The position numbers were made by a program, and so were the translations under genes. A stretch of 5,292 bases of DNA from Oscillospiraceae bacterium. Its GTDB lineage: Bacteria; Bacillota_A; Clostridia; Oscillospirales; Oscillospiraceae. The stretch lies in assembly GCA_017550765.1 (NCBI GenBank), contig JAFZOC010000146.1:1-5292 (forward strand), given 5' to 3'. The first letter of the stretch is position 1. Every line of letters begins with the position of its first letter. The notes beneath the pieces are model-generated. The model was not told the origin of the DNA. It ran no database searches and was given only the letters and a program-made list of their open reading frames with translations. This document shows, in pieces, positions 1 through 5,292 of this stretch.

Positions 1-694
1 AGAAGACCTTGATGACCTTCTGACCGTCCATCATCTCCTGGGCAAAGCCCTCCATCGCGGCGGTGGATTTCTGCTGCCGCATGAAGTACTTGGCGGAGCC
101 GCCGCCCACGGTCTTGGTGACGAAGAACATGGCCGCCACGCCCAGGAGCAGCACCAGGGTCATCCACAGGCTGTACCAGAGCATGATGAAGAACACCGCC
201 AGCACGATGGAGACCGAGCGGACCAGCGCCGGCAGCGACCCGGACACCAGCTGGCGCAGGGTGTCGATGTCGTTGGTGTAGAAGCTCATGATGTCGCCGT
301 GCTTGTGGGTGTCGAAATAGCGGATGGGGAGACGCTGCATCCCGCCGAACATCTCCCGGCGCATCTTGTCCAGGAAGCCCTGGGTCATCACGGCCATGAG
401 CTGGGTCTCCAGGGTCAGGGAACAGATGGACAGCAGGTACAGCCCGATCAGGGTGAAGATGTAGGGCAGGATCTCCGCCTTGGCGGAAGCCCAGTCGCCG
501 GAGAGGTACCACTTCTGGACCACGGCCAGGACCTTCTGGATGAAGATCGAGGGGACCGCCGCCACGATGGCGGAGAAGAGCACGCAGAACATGGACAGGG
601 GGGCCAGCACGGGGTAGAAGCCAAAGAACTTTTTCAGGGTCCACTTGATGGCGCCGAAGTTCTCCTTGAGCATCTCGCCTCTGTTCTTATGCAT
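1..694 (-). CDS. ABC exporter half-transporter, second (TM288-like) subunit; 3' part cut by window edge
   Basis: This is the N-terminal 231 residues of a membrane-spanning half ABC transporter; the rest, including the whole ATPase domain, lies beyond the left edge. The ATG at 694 is preceded at 6 nt by GGGAGGTG (701-708), which decides the start. The start overlaps the stop of the preceding ABC gene by 8 bp, so the two are probably translationally coupled. A polar extension of about 20 residues comes before the first hydrophobic segment (about 25-52). Others follow at about 76-97 and, as a pair, 154-195. The loop at about 124-148 (RYFDTHKHGDIMSFYTNDID) is the first coupling-helix region typical of type IV (formerly type I) ABC exporters, and the visible end (GFAQEMMDGQKVIKVF) is the start of the second. 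The N-terminal extension and second position in the pair match the TM288-type subunit of heterodimeric exporters, which usually keeps the catalytic Glu and switch His. That expectation cannot be checked here. The substrate is unknown; drugs, peptides or lipids are all possible. Confidence 0.93.
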   Translation of the reverse strand, partial: MHKNRGEMLKENFGAIKWTLKKFFGFYPVLAPLSMFCVLFSAIVAAVPSIFIQKVLAVVQKWYLSGDWASAKAEILPYIFTLIGLYLLSICSLTLETQLMAVMTQGFLDKMRREMFGGMQRLPIRYFDTHKHGDIMSFYTNDIDTLRQLVSGSLPALVRSVSIVLAVFFIMLWYSLWMTLVLLLGVAAMFFVTKTVGGGSAKYFMRQQKSTAAMEGFAQEMMDGQKVIKVF

Positions 695-2429
695 CTTCCT
701 CACCTCCCTTGGTCTGCTGCTCGTAGATCTCGCGGTAGATCTGGCTGCTCCGCAGCAGCTCCTCGTGGGTGCCGCGGTCGGCGATGCGGCCGTTGTCCAT
801 GACCAGGATCAGATCCGCGTCCTGGACGGAGGCCACCCGCTGGGCGATGATGATCTTGGTGGTGGAGGGGATGTACTCCCGGAAGCTCTGCCGGATCAGG
901 GCGTCGGTCCGGGTGTCCACCGCGCTGGTGGAGTCGTCCAGGATCAGGATCTTCGGCTTCTTCAGCAGAGCCCGGGCGATGCACAGCCGCTGCTTCTGTC
1001 CGCCGGAGACGTTGGTGCCGCCCTGCTCGATCCAGCGGTCGTAGCCGTCGGCGTGGGCCATGACGAACTCGTCCGCCTGGGCGAGCCTGCAGGCCTCCCG
1101 GATCTCCTCATCCGCAGCGTCCGGGTCGCCCCAGCGCAGGCCGTCCCGGACCGTGCCGGAGAAGAGCTGGTCCTTCTGCAGCACCACCGCCACCGCCGAG
1201 CGCAGGGCTTTCAGATCGTAGTCGCGCACGTCCACGCCGCCCACCTTCACGCAGCCCTCGGTCACGTCGTAGAGCCGGGGGATCAGCTGGATCAGGGTGG
1301 TCTTGCTGGAGCCGGTGCCGCCCAGGATGCCCACGGTGCAGCCGGAGGGGATGTGCAGGTCGATGCCCTCCAGGGCGTTCTTCTCGGCGGTCTCGCTGTA
1401 CTTGAAGGAGACGCCCTCGAAGTCGATGGAGCCGTCGGCCACCTCCGTCACGGCGTCCTCGGGGGAGCGCAGACTGGGCTCCTCCCGCAGCACCTCGGTC
1501 AGACGCTTCATGGACTCCCAGGAGATGGTCATCATCACGTAGATCATGGAGATCATCATGAGGCTCATGAGGATCTGCATGCCGTAGGTGAGCATGGCGG
1601 AGATCTGGCCCACGTCGATGGTCTGGCCTCTGCTCTCCACGATCAGCTTGGAGCCCACCAGCAGCACGAAGACCATGTTGAAGTTCATGCAGATGGTCAT
1701 GAGGGGGTTGTTCAGCGCCACGATGCGCTCGGCCCTGGTGAAGTCCTTGCAGATGTCGCCGGAGGCCGCGGAGAACTTCTCCTTCTCATAGTCCTCGCGG
1801 GCGAAGCCCTTCACCACGCGCATGGCCCGTACGTTCTCCTCCACGGACTCGTTCATCCGGTCGTACTTGCGGAAGACGGCCTGGAAGGCGGGCATGGCCT
1901 TGCGGGCGATGAGGATCAGACCCACCAGCAGCACCGGGACCACCACCAGGAAGGTGGCCGCCAGGCTCCCGCCCATGCGCCAGGCCATGACGATCGAGAA
2001 GATGAACATCAGGGGCGAGCGGACCGCGGCCCGGATGGTCATCATGAAGGCCATCTGGACGTTGGTGATGTCCGTGGTCAGACGGGTCACCAGAGAGGCG
2101 GTGGAGAATTTGTCGATGTTCTCGAAGGAGAAGCTCTGGATCTTCCCGAACACGTCCCGCCGGACGTTGCGGGCGAAGCCCGCGGAGGCTCTGGCCCCCA
2201 GGACCCCGGCGCCGCCGCCGCAGCAGAGGCTCAGCACCGCCATGCCCACCAGGATCAGGCCCATCCGCAGGACCTCGTCCATGGGCTCGCCCGCCTTGAT
2301 GCCGTTCACCAGGTCCGCCGTGCGGGTGGGGATCAGCACCTCCAGGAAGACCTCCAGGATGATGAGGAGCAGGGTCAGGATCGTGAGGAGCTTGAATTCA
2401 CGGATGCACTTGACGAAGGTCTTGATCAC
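687..2429 (-). CDS. ABC exporter half-transporter, first (TM287-like) subunit with degenerate ATPase site
   Basis: This is a complete 580-residue protein, the usual length for a half ABC exporter (membrane domain fused to ATPase). Six hydrophobic segments lie at about 13-36, 53-78, 134-153, 155-177, 245-264 and 275-300. The ATPase domain fills about 333-570. It shows an A-loop Tyr344, P-loop GGTGSSKT (370-377), Q-loop Gln418, signature VSGGQ (474-478), Walker B ILILDD (494-499), a D-loop SAVD (502-505) and a switch residue at 530. Three key positions are non-canonical: Ser375 for the last P-loop glycine, Asp499 for the catalytic Glu, and Gln530 for the switch His. The signature motif is intact. 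This is the pattern known for TM287 of Thermotoga, whose partner carries the working site. I infer that this protein pairs with the product of the next gene. The start is GTG at 2429, within the end of marR (32-bp overlap), with AAGGAGG 11 nt upstream; the next in-frame Met is residue 50, inside the membrane domain. The exported substrate cannot be told from sequence. Confidence 0.95.
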   Translation of the reverse strand: MIKTFVKCIREFKLLTILTLLLIILEVFLEVLIPTRTADLVNGIKAGEPMDEVLRMGLILVGMAVLSLCCGGGAGVLGARASAGFARNVRRDVFGKIQSFSFENIDKFSTASLVTRLTTDITNVQMAFMMTIRAAVRSPLMFIFSIVMAWRMGGSLAATFLVVVPVLLVGLILIARKAMPAFQAVFRKYDRMNESVEENVRAMRVVKGFAREDYEKEKFSAASGDICKDFTRAERIVALNNPLMTICMNFNMVFVLLVGSKLIVESRGQTIDVGQISAMLTYGMQILMSLMMISMIYVMMTISWESMKRLTEVLREEPSLRSPEDAVTEVADGSIDFEGVSFKYSETAEKNALEGIDLHIPSGCTVGILGGTGSSKTTLIQLIPRLYDVTEGCVKVGGVDVRDYDLKALRSAVAVVLQKDQLFSGTVRDGLRWGDPDAADEEIREACRLAQADEFVMAHADGYDRWIEQGGTNVSGGQKQRLCIARALLKKPKILILDDSTSAVDTRTDALIRQSFREYIPSTTKIIIAQRVASVQDADLILVMDNGRIADRGTHEELLRSSQIYREIYEQQTKGGEEDA

Positions 2430-2904
2430 AGGTCTTCTCGCCTCCTTCTTGCTTGTTTTCCTGCTTTTCCTGCCATGCGTTGCACAGCATGAGATCGACG
2501 GAGCCCAGCAGGTCCTCCACCTGCTGGGAGCTCATCCCCCGGCAGAGCCAGGCGAAGGTCTCGTTTCCCACCTCGGCCATCTCCCCTTTGAGACGGTAGG
2601 CCTTGTCGGTGGCGCGGATGCTCTTGTAGCGCTTGTCCCGCTGGCTCTGTTCCGAGCGGATGAAGCCCTTCTTCTCCAGACGCTTCAGGATCTCGGCCAT
2701 GGTGGCGTGGCTCACCCGGGCGCGCTCTTCCAGGGCGCGCTGGCTGATCTCCTCCGCCCCTTCCTTCTCCATGTGCACCAGGGCCATCAGCACCCCGAAC
2801 TGGACCCCCGTCAGCTCCTTTTCGGAGAGCAGGGCGTCCATCCGCCGTCGAAAAGCCCGGTGCAGCAGGGAGAAGCGCAGCCCGATGGGCAGTCGTTCTT
2901 CCAT
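2398..2904 (-). CDS. MarR-family transcriptional regulator, probable repressor of the exporter operon
   Basis: This is a 168-residue winged helix-turn-helix protein, slightly longer than the usual 140-150 residues because of a polar tail (about 145-168, rich in Gln, Glu and Lys) that overlaps the next gene. The fold can be followed: an N-terminal dimerisation helix (about 5-27), a helix at 31-45, the helix-turn-helix with recognition helix around VSHATMAEILKRLEKKGFI (64-82), and a wing at 84-99 carrying the D-x-R pair typical of MarR (Asp90, Arg92). The C-terminal helices (about 103-142) would complete the dimer interface. The ATG at 2904 has GAGGTG 5 nt upstream. The gene is first in the operon, directly after a promoter that abuts two palindromes, so autorepression is the natural reading. 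MarR proteins usually leave DNA when they bind a small molecule or are oxidised. Three cysteines (121, 141, 159) are present, but nothing shows that they act as redox sensors. The ligand is unknown. Confidence 0.93.
   Translation of the reverse strand: MEERLPIGLRFSLLHRAFRRRMDALLSEKELTGVQFGVLMALVHMEKEGAEEISQRALEERARVSHATMAEILKRLEKKGFIRSEQSQRDKRYKSIRATDKAYRLKGEMAEVGNETFAWLCRGMSSQQVEDLLGSVDLMLCNAWQEKQENKQEGGEKTCDQDLRQVHP
2441..2447 (-). promoter_or_regulatory. Ribosome binding site for the first ABC subunit, inside marR
   Basis: AAGGAGG lies 11 nt upstream of the GTG start at 2429. The spacing is a little long but usable. No in-frame ATG occurs nearby, so this site supports the GTG start. It sits within the marR tail codons, so ribosomes finishing marR pass over it, which suggests translational coupling. 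Confidence 0.65.
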
Positions 2905-2931
2905 GATATCACCTCGATGTGCCGCAAATGT

Positions 2932-2959
2932 GTCGTATACGACCTGTCGTGTACGACCT
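2932..2959 (-). promoter_or_regulatory. Tandem palindromic operator, probable MarR binding sites
   Basis: Two adjacent 14-bp copies of AGGTCGTAYACGAC lie head to tail at 2946-2959 and 2932-2945. The downstream copy contains the perfect 12-bp palindrome GTCGTATACGAC. The upstream copy, GTCGTACACGAC, deviates only at one central base pair. The upstream copy starts at the base after the -10 box and covers the expected transcription start near 2953; the other lies in the 5' leader, upstream of the marR ribosome binding site. A repressor dimer bound here would block RNA polymerase. Placement next to a marR gene makes the MarR protein the obvious candidate, but this is inference. Confidence 0.8.
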
Positions 2960-2987
2960 ATTTTAGCAGAGATCCGGAAAAAGTCAA
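2960..2987 (-). promoter_or_regulatory. Sigma-A-type promoter of the marR-ABC-ABC operon
   Basis: On the minus strand, TTGACT (2982-2987) and TAAAAT (2960-2965) are separated by 16 bp. Each box differs from consensus at one position. The predicted start, about 7 nt after the -10 box, is near 2953, giving a leader of roughly 50 nt before the marR ATG. The local AT-richness stands out against the GC-rich surroundings. The -35 box lies only a few bases past the T-run of the upstream terminator. Confidence 0.8.
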
Positions 2988-2991
2988 GTCG

Positions 2992-3029
2992 AAAAGCGCC
3001 GCCCGGTCCGTTCCTGGACAGGGCGGCGC
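2992..3029 (-). terminator. Intrinsic terminator of the nag operon
   Basis: A perfect 9-bp stem GCGCCGCCC / GGGCGGCGC (3021-3029 with 2996-3004) is followed by TTTT (2992-2995). Inside it, GTCC (3016-3019) pairs with GGAC (3006-3009) after a single mismatch, leaving a 6-nt loop AGGAAC. The T-run is short, but more T-rich sequence follows after GAC. There is no T-run on the plus-strand side, so the terminator is directional. It lies about 72 nt downstream of the nagB stop and insulates the nag operon from the exporter promoter. Confidence 0.88.
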
Positions 3030-3034
3030 GTTGT

Positions 3035-3100
3035 GTCGGGCGCCGTCGGGCGCGGTATCGAAGAGGACGGGGCGCGGTATCGGAGGGGCCGGGGCGCCGG
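3035..3100. repeat. Short GC-rich tandem repeats between nagB and its terminator
   Basis: On the plus strand, two 22-bp units starting GGGCGCGGTATCG lie head to tail at 3048-3069 and 3070-3091, differing at three bases. A partial third unit, GGGCGCCGG, runs to 3100, one base short of the nagB stop codon. Just before them is a 10-bp doublet, GTCGGGCGCC / GTCGGGCGCG (3035-3054), which overlaps the first 22-bp unit. The unit length is not a multiple of three and the block is in the 3' untranslated region, so it is not coding. It may be a slippage-generated minisatellite; no function is evident. Confidence 0.75.
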
Positions 3101-3101
3101 T

Positions 3102-3830
3102 TCAGTCGGGGAAGCGCAGGGCGTCCTCGTCCGCCACCAGGGTGAAGTCCCGGTGCAGCTGCAGGATGGAGGCGGGGCAGCGGGGGGTCACCGGACCGAA
3201 GAAAGCCTGCTTCACCACCGGGGCCTTGGCCGCGCCGGAGACCACCATCACCACCCGCTGGGCCTGCATGATGTCGCAGATGCCCATGGTGTAGGCGAAG
3301 CGGGGCACGTCATCCTCCTTCTCGAAGAAGCGCTTGTTGGCCTGGATGGTGGCCTCGGACAGGCTCACCTTGTGGGTGCCTTTGGTGAAGGAGTCGTCGG
3401 GCTCGTTGAAGCCGATGTGGCCGTTGGGGCCCAGGCCCAGCAGCTGCAGGTCGATGCCGCCCAGGGACTGGATGATCCGGTCGTAGCGGCCGCACTCGTC
3501 CTCGGCGTTCTTGTTCAGGCCGTAGGGGATGTAGCTGTTGGCGGGGTAGATGTTCACGAAGTTGAAGAAGTTGCGGCGCATGAAGCAGGCGTAGCTCTGC
3601 TCGTTCTCGGGGGCCAGGCCCACATACTCGTCCAGGTTCACGGTGCGGACCTGGGCGAAGTCGATATCGCCCTTGAGATACCAGGCGATGAGCTGCCGGT
3701 AGGTGCCGATGGGGCTGGAGCCGGTGGCCAGGCCCAGCACGGAATCCGGCTTGAGGATCACCTGGGCGGAGATGATGTTGGCCGCCTGGCGGCTCATGTG
3801 ATCGTAGTCTCTGGCGCGGATGATCTTCAT
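3102..3830 (-). CDS. nagB: Glucosamine-6-phosphate deaminase (NagB)
   Basis: NagB converts glucosamine-6-phosphate and water to fructose-6-phosphate and ammonia, a cytosolic step that feeds amino sugars into glycolysis. The 242-residue length equals that of the Bacillus-type enzyme and is shorter than E. coli NagB (266), which has an allosteric C-terminal part. The phosphate-binding stretch GLATGSSPIGTY is at 33-44. The catalytic Asp67 is in NLDEYVGL (65-72). The active-site segment LGLGPNGHIGFNEP (131-144) carries His138 and Glu143, which align with E. coli His143 and Glu148 at a constant offset of 5. The residue equivalent to E. coli Asp141 is Asn136, which I believe is usual in Firmicute NagB proteins. 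The ATG at 3830 overlaps the nagA stop as ATGA, and GGGAGGTG sits 7 nt upstream within the last nagA codons, so translation is probably coupled. Being last in the operon and next to nagA fits GlcNAc-6-phosphate catabolism. Confidence 0.97.
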   Translation of the reverse strand: MKIIRARDYDHMSRQAANIISAQVILKPDSVLGLATGSSPIGTYRQLIAWYLKGDIDFAQVRTVNLDEYVGLAPENEQSYACFMRRNFFNFVNIYPANSYIPYGLNKNAEDECGRYDRIIQSLGGIDLQLLGLGPNGHIGFNEPDDSFTKGTHKVSLSEATIQANKRFFEKEDDVPRFAYTMGICDIMQAQRVVMVVSGAAKAPVVKQAFFGPVTPRCPASILQLHRDFTLVADEDALRFPD

Positions 3831-4969
3831 AGTTTTACACCTCCCAGATAGACGTCCCGAAGACCCAAGTTCCCGTCGCAGACCAGGAAGTCCGCGTAGC
3901 GGCCCGGGGCGATGGAGCCCACCTCGTCGTCCACGCCCAGCTCCCGGGCCGGGATCAGGGTCGCCGAGGGGATGACTTCTTCCAGGGAAAAGCCGCAGGT
4001 GGCAGCCTTGTGCAGATCCTGGAACAGGTTCGAGGCGGCGCCGGCGATGGTGCCGTCGGCGAGCCTCGCCTCGCCGTCGTTGAGGAAGACCTGCTGGCCG
4101 CCCAGCTCGTATCCCCCGTCGGGCATGCCGCAGCAGCGCAGGGCGTCGGAGATCAGGCAGACCCGTCCGGGGAAGAGCTTGAAGGCCATGCGCACGGCGC
4201 TGGGGTGCACGTGCAGGCCGTCGCAGATCAGCTCGGCCACCACGGACCTGTCCTCGGAGGCGGCGCCGATGACGCCGGGCTTCCGGTGGTGGATGGAGGG
4301 CATGGCGTTGAAGAGATGGGTCAGGTGGCTGGCCCCGGCCTCGAAGACGACGCGGGCCTGCTCGTAGGTCGCGTCGGTGTGGGCCACCGACACGGTGCAG
4401 AGCGTCTTCGCCCGCTCGGTGAAGTCGGCGGCGCCGGCCAGTTCCGGCGCCACGTCCACGATGCGCACCAGGCCGCCGCAGCCCTCGTAGAGAGCCTTGA
4501 AGGCTTCGAAGTCGGGCAGACGCAGATAGGCGCCGTTCTGGGCGCCCTTTTTCTTCTCGGAGAAGAAGGGCCCCTCCATGTGGATGCCGACGACGCGGGC
4601 GCAGTCGGCCGGGCGCTGCTCCTTCAGGACGCGGGCGGTGGAGAAGGCCGCCGCCAGGGTCTCATAGGGCAGGGTCATGGAGGTGGGGGCGAAACTGGTG
4701 ACGCCGCATCTGGCCAGATACCGGCCCATGCGGGTGAGCCCCTCCAGGTCGCCGTCGGAGAAGTCGGCGCCGACGGCTCCGTGGATATGGGCGTCCACCA
4801 GGCCGGGCAGGACGTAAGCGCACTGGAGGTCGATCACGTCCTCCTCCCAGGGCCAGGAGGTCCGGCGCCTGTCGGAGAAGACCTCCGTGAAGCGGCCGTT
4901 CTCCACGGCGAAGCCGCCGCGGATGAAGCCCCGGTCGGGGGTGAAGATATACGCGTTCTTGAACAGCAT
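3827..4969 (-). CDS. nagA: N-acetylglucosamine-6-phosphate deacetylase (NagA)
   Basis: NagA removes acetate from GlcNAc-6-phosphate to give glucosamine-6-phosphate, the substrate of the next gene's product. It is a metal-dependent amidohydrolase of 380 residues, the normal family length. Counting from the ATG at 4969, the metal motif HIH is His61 and His63, Glu132 sits in GIHMEGPFF, metal or substrate histidines are His197 (VAHTDA) and His218 (THLFNAM), and the catalytic acid is Asp275 (LISDA). The HxH pair is kept, as in Bacillus-type two-metal enzymes; E. coli NagA has lost it. HLFNAM and GAASNL are hallmarks of the family. An in-frame GTG at 4981 would add four residues and overlap the previous stop, but it has no ribosome binding site, whereas the ATG has GAGGTG 4 nt upstream and gives the usual MLFKNAYIFT-like beginning. 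I therefore prefer the ATG. Confidence 0.96.
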   Translation of the reverse strand: MLFKNAYIFTPDRGFIRGGFAVENGRFTEVFSDRRRTSWPWEEDVIDLQCAYVLPGLVDAHIHGAVGADFSDGDLEGLTRMGRYLARCGVTSFAPTSMTLPYETLAAAFSTARVLKEQRPADCARVVGIHMEGPFFSEKKKGAQNGAYLRLPDFEAFKALYEGCGGLVRIVDVAPELAGAADFTERAKTLCTVSVAHTDATYEQARVVFEAGASHLTHLFNAMPSIHHRKPGVIGAASEDRSVVAELICDGLHVHPSAVRMAFKLFPGRVCLISDALRCCGMPDGGYELGGQQVFLNDGEARLADGTIAGAASNLFQDLHKAATCGFSLEEVIPSATLIPARELGVDDEVGSIAPGRYADFLVCDGNLGLRDVYLGGVKL

Positions 4970-4973
4970 GGGG

Positions 4974-4979
4974 CACCTC
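4974..4979 (-). promoter_or_regulatory. Ribosome binding site deciding the nagA start
   Basis: GAGGTG ends 4 nt before the ATG at 4969 and overlaps the stop codon of the preceding gene. The same core precedes marR, nagB and the second ABC subunit. It favours the ATG over the GTG at 4981, which has nothing resembling a Shine-Dalgarno upstream. Confidence 0.7.
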
Positions 4980-5292
4980 ACAGTTCAGGGAGGCTGGCCG
5001 CGGCGATGCTCTGGCCCACGCGGCGGGCCTTTTCGTCGGGGAGCATCACGCGGATCTTCTCGGCCAGAGCGGGATACTCCTCCCGCAGGACCCGGTCGCA
5101 GGACTCGATCAGCAGATCGCCGCCCACGCCGGAGGCCACGCGGCCCAGCACCAGCAGGGTGCGCAGGTCGTACCAGCGGGCGTAGAGGGGGAGGGTGTGG
5201 GCGAGATATACGCCGATATCGACGAAGATCTGCCGGGCGCCCTCATGGCCGGCCTCGGCCAGCTTCTGGACCTCTTTGAGCTTCTCGGCCAG
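4978..5292 (-). CDS. C-terminal part of a probable ROK-family sugar kinase or regulator (5' end outside window)
   Basis: An open frame enters from the right edge and encodes 104 residues before a TGA at 4978-4980. It ends 8 bp before the nagA ATG, so it belongs to the same operon. The visible part begins LAEKLKEVQKLAEAG and contains a helical stretch (IFVDIGVYLAHTLPLYARWYD, about 23-43). A glycine-rich LLVLGRVASGVGGDLLIE follows at about 46-63, and the chain ends LPDEKARRVGQSIAAASLPEL. A hydrophobic strand leading into a GR/GG turn, followed by a helix and a closing AAxSLP tail, resembles the end of ROK proteins, where this segment lies near the nucleotide site. ROK proteins near nag genes are either GlcNAc or glucosamine kinases or NagC-type repressors. 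The N-terminus, which would separate a kinase (DxGxT) from a regulator (helix-turn-helix), is not in the window. Assignment is from recall of family features and genomic context, so it is moderate. Confidence 0.68.
   Translation of the reverse strand: MAEKLKEVQKLAEAGHEGARQIFVDIGVYLAHTLPLYARWYDLRTLLVLGRVASGVGGDLLIESCDRVLREEYPALAEKIRVMLPDEKARRVGQSIAAASLPEL

Noticed and set aside
645..2492. A 615-codon open frame on the plus strand, antisense to the first exporter subunit
   Set aside because: It is a shadow of the GC-rich minus-strand gene. Its translation is rich in His, Asp, Gly and Gln with no recognisable domain, while the opposite strand encodes a complete ABC exporter with all motifs.
1822..3294. 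A 490-codon plus-strand open frame crossing the exporter, marR, the control region and the end of nagB
   Set aside because: It runs through a terminator, a promoter and several well-supported minus-strand genes, and shows no family features. It is an artefact of few stop codons in GC-rich DNA.
3417..3425. Asn136 in NagB in place of the Asp141 of E. coli NagB, considered as a sign of an inactive enzyme
   Set aside because: Asn in this NGHIGFNEP motif is, to my knowledge, the common form in Firmicute NagB proteins. The catalytic Asp67, His138 and Glu143 are all present.
3033..3851. Plus-strand open frame of 272 codons opposite nagB
   Set aside because: Its low-complexity Gly/Ala/Val/His-rich product mirrors nagB codons. 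NagB on the other strand is unmistakable.
4970..4981. GTG at 4981 as the nagA start, giving a GTGA overlap with the upstream stop
   Set aside because: There is no ribosome binding site in front of it. The ATG 12 bases downstream has GAGGTG and gives the normal NagA N-terminus. The GTG is still possible.
4010..5185. Plus-strand open frame of 391 codons opposite nagA and the ROK gene
   Set aside because: It is antisense to two real genes, its composition is that of a codon shadow, and it has no recognisable motif.
1..5292. A novel defence, mobile or biosynthetic system
   Set aside because: All coding capacity is accounted for by a GlcNAc-phosphate operon and a MarR-controlled ABC exporter. 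I saw no transposase, integrase, CRISPR repeats, toxin-antitoxin pair or orphan gene of unknown function.

Overview
This window looks like chromosome from a GC-rich Gram-positive anaerobe of the Clostridia, possibly an Oscillospirales-type gut bacterium. That placement is inferred from four things: strong GGAGGTG-like Shine-Dalgarno sites, a Bacillus-length NagB, a MarR plus two-half-ABC-exporter cassette of the kind common in Clostridia, and GC-rich codon use. Nothing here fixes the genus. Every gene I can support is on the minus strand, so the window reads from right to left. Two transcription units are present, and both run off the window.

Right part (about 3102-5292): the end of an amino-sugar operon. 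It holds the last 104 residues of a probable ROK-family protein (kinase or regulator), then nagA (N-acetylglucosamine-6-phosphate deacetylase), then nagB (glucosamine-6-phosphate deaminase). NagA and NagB act in sequence to turn GlcNAc-6-phosphate into fructose-6-phosphate, acetate and ammonia. The genes are packed tightly: 8 bp lie between the ROK gene and nagA, and nagA and nagB share a 4-bp ATGA overlap. The operon's promoter lies outside the window. A strong intrinsic terminator at 2992-3029 ends the unit. Between the nagB stop codon and this hairpin is a small GC-rich tandem repeat with a 22-bp period.

Middle (2905-2991): a compact control region. A good sigma-A-type promoter begins only a few bases after the terminator's T-run. 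Two tandem copies of the palindromic 14-mer AGGTCGTAYACGAC follow directly downstream of the -10 box. They are very likely the operator of the MarR-type repressor encoded immediately downstream.

Left part (1-2904): marR, then two half-size ABC exporter genes. The first exporter subunit is complete (580 aa). Its nucleotide-binding domain has Asp in place of the catalytic Glu, Gln in place of the switch His and an altered P-loop, which is the pattern of the degenerate-site subunit of TM287/288-type heterodimeric exporters. The second subunit is cut by the left edge after 231 residues, inside its membrane domain. The likely logic is autorepression by MarR, relieved by an unknown ligand that the exporter removes.

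I see no RNA genes, mobile elements, CRISPR array or clear sign of recent transfer. Overall this is ordinary metabolic and drug-efflux content. The points most worth a second look are the tandem operator, the degenerate ATPase site and the short tandem repeat beside the terminator.
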